A DNA stretch of 42,757 nt from positions 1 through 42,757 of the forward strand of contig JQIS01000004.1 in NCBI GenBank assembly GCA_000830175.1, written 5' to 3'. Origin of the DNA: Sulfurovum sp. FS08-3. Its GTDB lineage: Bacteria; Campylobacterota; Campylobacteria; Campylobacterales; Sulfurovaceae. Within the stretch, counting starts at the first letter, position 1; every line of letters starts with the position of its first letter. The notes below the pieces were generated by a model, which saw only the letters and a program-made list of their open reading frames with translations, had not been told where the DNA came from and ran no database searches. Below are positions 39,182 through 42,757 of the stretch, piece after piece. Both the position numbers and the translations under genes were made by a program.

Positions 39182-39583
39182 TTAATCGCCTCGATACTCA
39201 TCACTAACAACCTCTTCGTAGGAGCTTGTGGTGTTGCGACTCTTGTCTCTTTTGATATTGTGCATCTTTTCCCAATCGGCTCTTGTCATTCTAATATCGC
39301 TTGAGTAGTGAATCGAATTGCCTCGATACTCATCATTGACGACGTTTCCGTAGGATTTGCGGTATTTTTTGTAATCTCTTTTGGTCTCTCGTTTGTTGTA
39401 TTTTCGGTAATTTCTTTTGGTGTCTTGTTTTTTGGTCTCCTCCTCCTCTTTTTCCCAATACTCTACCGTTGTTTGATTGTAGGACTCTTTGGAGTAGATA
39501 ATGGTATTGCCTCTATACTCATCATCAACTACTCTAGCTTCCAAAAATCCTATCATTGTGATTATCAAAACAAAAAAACGCAT
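39182..39583 (-). CDS. Small exported protein with DEYRG repeats
   Basis: I do not recognise this 133-residue protein. It has a signal peptide (MRFFVLIITMIGFLEA) and three copies of a V-x-DEYRG(N/D) motif at about residues 18-26, 81-90 and 126-133. The first two are followed by a similar tail (NTIIYSKES and NSIHYSSDI), each leading to a (Y)WEK stretch; the third ends at the stop codon right after DEYRGD, so it may be truncated. Between repeats 1 and 2 lies a very basic Lys/Arg/Tyr region. The ATG at 39583 has AAGGAG upstream, and TATAAT lies at 39612-39617. It is unrelated to truB before it or ddl after it. A periplasmic or envelope role is likely; nothing more can be said. Confidence 0.8.
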   Translation of the reverse strand: MRFFVLIITMIGFLEARVVDDEYRGNTIIYSKESYNQTTVEYWEKEEEETKKQDTKRNYRKYNKRETKRDYKKYRKSYGNVVNDEYRGNSIHYSSDIRMTRADWEKMHNIKRDKSRNTTSSYEEVVSDEYRGD

Positions 39584-39611
39584 CGTGTACTCCTTGTAAA
39601 AATATTTGTTA

Positions 39612-39617
39612 ATTATA
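39612..39617 (-). promoter_or_regulatory. Putative -10 box of the DEYRG-repeat gene
   Basis: TATAAT in the context TATGCTATAAT on the minus strand, about 29 bases before the ATG at 39583. The same TATGCTATAAT occurs before panC. Confidence 0.6.
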
Positions 39618-39624
39618 GCATAAG

Positions 39625-39647
39625 TAGCTAAGGGAATCTCCTTGCTA
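39625..39647 (-). terminator. Weak stem-loop after truB
   Basis: TAGC (39625-39628) pairs with GCTA (39644-39647), and after one bulged base AAGG pairs with CCTT, with a six-base loop. It lies between the truB stop codon and the next promoter on the same strand. No T-run follows, so the assignment as a terminator is tentative. Confidence 0.3.
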
Positions 39648-39661
39648 AAAGTCGTTTTGTA

Positions 39662-40498
39662 TCACAACGGAGCGGTTGCAAATTTCTCTAAGCGGTTGAG
39701 ACGATAGATGACGCTCTCATGGGTGATTTCGATAATAGCAAAAAAATTGCTTGTCTCTACTAGATAGATGCCCTCGTTTTGATTTTCCAAGTAGCTTGTG
39801 TCTATCTTTTTGCCCAGTTCCATATCCTTTTCATCTTTGATGCAACGATTACGGGGAATGGCTAGATACTCAAAGGGATTGAGTGCTTTTTCCTCTTCAA
39901 ACCTAAACGCCCCCTCATGGAGACGGTGGAGACTCGAAAGCGTACCCTCAACTCCTAACTTTTGGGCGATGAGTTGTCCCAGTGAGCGAATGTACGTCCC
40001 CTCGCTTACGGTAGCTTCAAAGTGAAGAAAAGGGTGGGAGTAGTTGAGGAGTTTGATGCTATAGAGGGTTGATTGGATGCTTTTGAGCGTCACCTCTTTG
40101 CCTTGTCTTGCCAAATCGTAAGCCCTCTCTCCTGCTATTTTTTTGGCACTGTATTTGGGCGGGAGATACTCGATGTCTCCTACAAAGCTTTGCAAAACCT
40201 CATCCAAATAGGCGTGAGGAAAAGGGGAAACTTCGGCAATATGGGCGATATGTTCGATATCGAGTGTATCGGAACTTGCCCCTAGCCAAAGGGTGGCTCG
40301 ATAGCTTTTGGGTGTTTTGTTGAGGTATTGGAAGAGTTTGGTGTATTGTCCTGTCGCCACTATCAAGCATCCCGTAGCAAAAGGATCAAGCGTACCTGAA
40401 AAGCCTACCTTTTTGGTAGCGTATTTGCGTTTGACATAGCTCATATAGCCATTTGAGGAGCGAAAGATGGGCTTATTGACGACAAAGAGGCGATTCAT
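39662..40498 (-). CDS. truB: tRNA pseudouridine(55) synthase
   Basis: TruB converts uridine 55 of the T-loop of tRNAs to pseudouridine. The 278-residue protein shows the catalytic motif GFSGTLDPFATG with Asp38, then ATGQYTKLFQYL, the ARQGKEVTL stretch and SEGTYIRSLGQLIAQ with its conserved arginine. Length is in the normal range, with a short C-terminal part. It starts 3 bases after the uvrD-family stop, a helicase-truB pairing also found in Campylobacter. There truB is followed by csrA; here an unrelated exported protein comes next. Confidence 0.95.
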   Translation of the reverse strand: MNRLFVVNKPIFRSSNGYMSYVKRKYATKKVGFSGTLDPFATGCLIVATGQYTKLFQYLNKTPKSYRATLWLGASSDTLDIEHIAHIAEVSPFPHAYLDEVLQSFVGDIEYLPPKYSAKKIAGERAYDLARQGKEVTLKSIQSTLYSIKLLNYSHPFLHFEATVSEGTYIRSLGQLIAQKLGVEGTLSSLHRLHEGAFRFEEEKALNPFEYLAIPRNRCIKDEKDMELGKKIDTSYLENQNEGIYLVETSNFFAIIEITHESVIYRLNRLEKFATAPL

Positions 40499-40501
40499 GT
40501 T

Positions 40502-42568
40502 TCAAATAGGTTGCACAAAAGAGCTTAAAATCTCTCGTTTGTTGCCGCCAAAGTTGATTTTGAGTTTGTATTCATTGCCCACTTTTGCCACAGCCTCTAT
40601 GCGTCCCATGCCAAAGATTTTGTGCTGGATGAGGTCACCTTTTTTGTATTGAGCCGATTTGGTCACTTTGAGCGACGTGTTTTTGATAATGCCGCACTCC
40701 CCCAAAAAGCGACTCTTTTTTATCATCGCTCTTTGTCCTTTGTAGAAGCGACTATCGACGTAGCATAGTGTGAGGTGGGTTTTGGCTCGTGTGATTGCCA
40801 CATAGCCCAAACGACGCTCCTCTTCGATGTTGGTACTCTCTCCTAGCAGTGGAAAAAACTCCTCTTCGAGTCCTATGACATAAACGTGTTCAAACTCCAA
40901 TCCTTTGGCTGCGTGGATGCTCATAATGTTGATTTGTTCATGGACCAATTGGTCTTGGTCGCTTTGGAGCGAGATGTCGTTGAGAAACTCCTCCAAACTC
41001 ATCTGCGGAAATTTCTCAAAAGCATCACGGAAGTAGCCGTAAAACTCCTCAATGTTTTTGACTTTGTCCTCTCCATCAACCGTTTTGGCATAAAAGGCTT
41101 TGAGTCCAATGGTATGCTCAAACTCATCCATCATTGCCAAAGGGGAGATTTGAGAGCTTGATGAGAGCTTCTCTATGTTTGCAACAAAGGCTTTGAGCGT
41201 TGCGGAGAGTTTTTTGCTTGTGGCGTGCATTAACGTCTCGTAGGGTGTAGAAGCAAGGTACTCATAGATGGAGAGATTGCTTTGATAGGCTTCGTGGGTG
41301 AGTTTGTCAAGCGACACCTTTCCTACGCCTCGTTTGGGTTTATTGATGATACGCAAGAGCGAAAAATCATCGTTGGGATTAAGAACCATACGCAAATAGG
41401 ATATTATATCTTTGATTTCGGCTCGTTCATAAAAACGCATACCCCCCACAAGCTTAAAAGGCAACTTCTCTTTATTGAAACCATCCTCTAGTGAGCGTGA
41501 GAGGGCGTTGATACGGTAGAGTACGGCTATCTCATCGGGATGCGTACCTTTTTGGATAAACTCTTTGATTTCACGCGCGATAGAACGAGCCTCATGGGTC
41601 TCATCAAGGCAGTGCAGCAACTTCACGCTATTGCCCTCACCTCGATAAGATACCAGCTCTTTTTTGAGACGATTGCGATTGTGTTCGATAAGATGATTGG
41701 CGGCTTCCAAAATAGGCGTTGTGGAGCGGTAGTTGGTTTGAAGCTTGACGACTTTGGTGTTTTGAAACTGTTGATCAAACTCTAAAATATTGCGGATATT
41801 CGCCCCACGCCATCCGTAAATGCTCTGGTCATCGTCTCCTACTACACAAAGATTGCCGTGTTCACTCGCCAAAAGCTCCAATATACGAAGTTGCAACTCA
41901 TTGGTATCTTGATACTCATCGACCATAATGTATTGATACTTTTGACTGGTAGCAACCCTAATATCGTCGTGTTCGCTTAGTATCTTGTGGGTAAGCATCA
42001 ACAAATCATCAAAATCGACCAAATTGTTATCAAAAATCTCCTCTTGATACTTCTCATAGACAAGAGCCGCCTTTTTGTAATCCTCAAGCTGCGCACTCTC
42101 TTTGGCGATTTGAGGCTCAACGCACGAGTTTTTGCATTTGCTAATCTCGCTTAGAATAAAAGGCGTGTTGGTATCTATTTTGAGATCTTTGGCGATTTGT
42201 TTGACAAGGCGTTTTCTATCGTCGCTATCGATAATGACAAAGTTGTTTTTGCGTCCGAGTTTATCGATGTGAAATTTCAAAAAGAGCAATCCAAACTTAT
42301 GAAACGTAAGAAGTTGAGGAGGATAGGTGTAGTTTCCCTCTAGCATCGAGAGCGCACGATTACGCATCTCCAAAGCGGCTTTGTTGGTAAAAGTAAGCGT
42401 CAAAGTTGAGCGAGGGTCTATCCCCACTTCGCCAATGAGATAGGCTAGGCGTGAGGTAATCGTCTTGGTTTTACCACTCCCTGCTCCTGCCAAAATGAGC
42501 AGTGTGCCATCAATATACTGCGCTGCTTCTCGTTGTGAGGGATTTAAATCATCTAAAATCGCTTCCAT
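40502..42568 (-). CDS. uvrD: UvrD/Rep/PcrA-family DNA helicase
   Basis: This 688-residue superfamily 1A helicase unwinds DNA 3' to 5' in repair and in removing obstacles before the fork. Motifs are in order: the Q-like LNPSQREA, Walker A AGAGSGKT (28-35), LTFTNKAALEMRNRA, Walker B VDEYQDTN, DDDQSIYGWRGA, TNYRST, then the 2A and 2B domains, SIHAAKGLEFEHVYVIG and YVAITRAKTHL. The C-terminal region ends with the KVGNEYKLKINFGG type beta-domain seen in PcrA. The ATG at 42568 has AAGGCGG upstream, and a TATAAT lies at 42598-42603. It is the first gene of a unit with truB. Confidence 0.95.
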   Translation of the reverse strand: MEAILDDLNPSQREAAQYIDGTLLILAGAGSGKTKTITSRLAYLIGEVGIDPRSTLTLTFTNKAALEMRNRALSMLEGNYTYPPQLLTFHKFGLLFLKFHIDKLGRKNNFVIIDSDDRKRLVKQIAKDLKIDTNTPFILSEISKCKNSCVEPQIAKESAQLEDYKKAALVYEKYQEEIFDNNLVDFDDLLMLTHKILSEHDDIRVATSQKYQYIMVDEYQDTNELQLRILELLASEHGNLCVVGDDDQSIYGWRGANIRNILEFDQQFQNTKVVKLQTNYRSTTPILEAANHLIEHNRNRLKKELVSYRGEGNSVKLLHCLDETHEARSIAREIKEFIQKGTHPDEIAVLYRINALSRSLEDGFNKEKLPFKLVGGMRFYERAEIKDIISYLRMVLNPNDDFSLLRIINKPKRGVGKVSLDKLTHEAYQSNLSIYEYLASTPYETLMHATSKKLSATLKAFVANIEKLSSSSQISPLAMMDEFEHTIGLKAFYAKTVDGEDKVKNIEEFYGYFRDAFEKFPQMSLEEFLNDISLQSDQDQLVHEQINIMSIHAAKGLEFEHVYVIGLEEEFFPLLGESTNIEEERRLGYVAITRAKTHLTLCYVDSRFYKGQRAMIKKSRFLGECGIIKNTSLKVTKSAQYKKGDLIQHKIFGMGRIEAVAKVGNEYKLKINFGGNKREILSSFVQPI

Positions 42569-42597
42569 ATCCGCCTTAAAATTTCAATATTGTATAG

Positions 42598-42603
42598 ATT
42601 ATA
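42598..42603 (-). promoter_or_regulatory. Putative -10 box of the uvrD-truB unit
   Basis: TATAAT in the context TCGCTATAATC on the minus strand, 29 bases before the ATG at 42568. No -35 box is obvious. Confidence 0.55.
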
Positions 42604-42675
42604 GCGACAAAATGGTTAATTATCTCTAAAGTATAGCTCTTCTACGTCCTTAAATCCGTGGGGATTAGGATAACT

Positions 42676-42757
42676 CTTCCCGCTCCACCTCGGGAGAGAG
42701 TGTGAAATAACTATCTAAATCAAAGCTTAAGCCACTGGAAGTAGGACTTTAGTCCTA
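42676..42757 (-). repeat. Dispersed hairpin repeat, copy E, at the window end
   Basis: Read on the minus strand, this copy has a hairpin (TAGGACT and AGTCCTA arms, 42742-42757), then CTTCC, a spacer of about 32 bases, TTATTTCACACTCTC, and a CCCGAGGTGGAG segment ending near 42680. This is the same order as copy A at the left end, in opposite orientation. The first hairpin differs from that of copy A at several stem positions yet still pairs. The window ends inside it. Confidence 0.7.

Noticed and set aside
1-42757. CRISPR arrays, tRNA or rRNA genes, transposases, prophage genes
   Set aside because: I looked along both strands and found no regularly spaced repeats, no tRNA-like cloverleaf with a T-loop, and no recognisable transposase, integrase or phage protein.

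Overview
The window looks like chromosomal DNA of a Campylobacterota (Epsilonproteobacteria), probably a free-living sulfur- or hydrogen-oxidising relative of Sulfurovum or Sulfurimonas. The main reasons are a complex I (nuo) operon with no ordinary nuoE or nuoF but two nuoG genes, a short ComEC without a nuclease domain, a dnaB/comEC pairing known from this phylum, an OvoA enzyme, and A+T-rich extended -10 promoters without clear -35 boxes. The genus is an inference. Both ends of the window lie in copies of one dispersed hairpin repeat, so the window may be a contig broken at repeats.

Layout. 1-1408: an unknown exported protein flanked by hairpin repeats. 1409-9242 (all minus strand): comEC, an HNH nuclease plus AAA/ABC ATPase pair resembling the Septu (PtuA/PtuB) defence system, the replicative helicase dnaB, a DUF1016/PD-(D/E)XK nuclease, and ovoA. 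The ATPase/HNH pair and the DUF1016 gene are far richer in A+T than dnaB between them, as expected of acquired DNA; the pair sits exactly between dnaB and comEC, which adjoin in Helicobacter pylori. 9463-10287: panC (minus).

10523-27849: a tightly packed 14-gene complex I operon, nuoA-B-C-D, a 77-residue NuoE stand-in, a fusion of a NuoF-type Fe-S domain to a GltD-like FAD/NAD(P) oxidoreductase, two different nuoG genes, then nuoH-I-J-K-L-M-N, closed by a perfect 11-bp hairpin over the nuoN stop codon. The electron-input module is rebuilt while the quinone and proton-pumping modules are ordinary.

27963-33796: a secreted ComEA-like DNA-binding protein, minC-minD-minE with plsY and folB in a coupled run, an OmpR-type response regulator with its histidine kinase, and an AEC-family permease. 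33793-36156 (minus): nrdB, a nitrilase-family hydrolase and an FAH-family hydrolase. 36287-37372 (plus): an unknown protein and a RelE/ParE-type toxin-antitoxin pair. 37449-42568 (minus): uvrD-like helicase, truB, a small exported repeat protein, ddl, an acidic coiled-coil protein and a DUF309 protein whose last residues are encoded by a REP-like repeat.

No gene-free stretch exceeds about 300 bases; the longest (1154-1408, 10288-10522, 9243-9462) hold hairpin repeats and promoters. I saw no tRNA, rRNA, CRISPR array, transposase or prophage gene.
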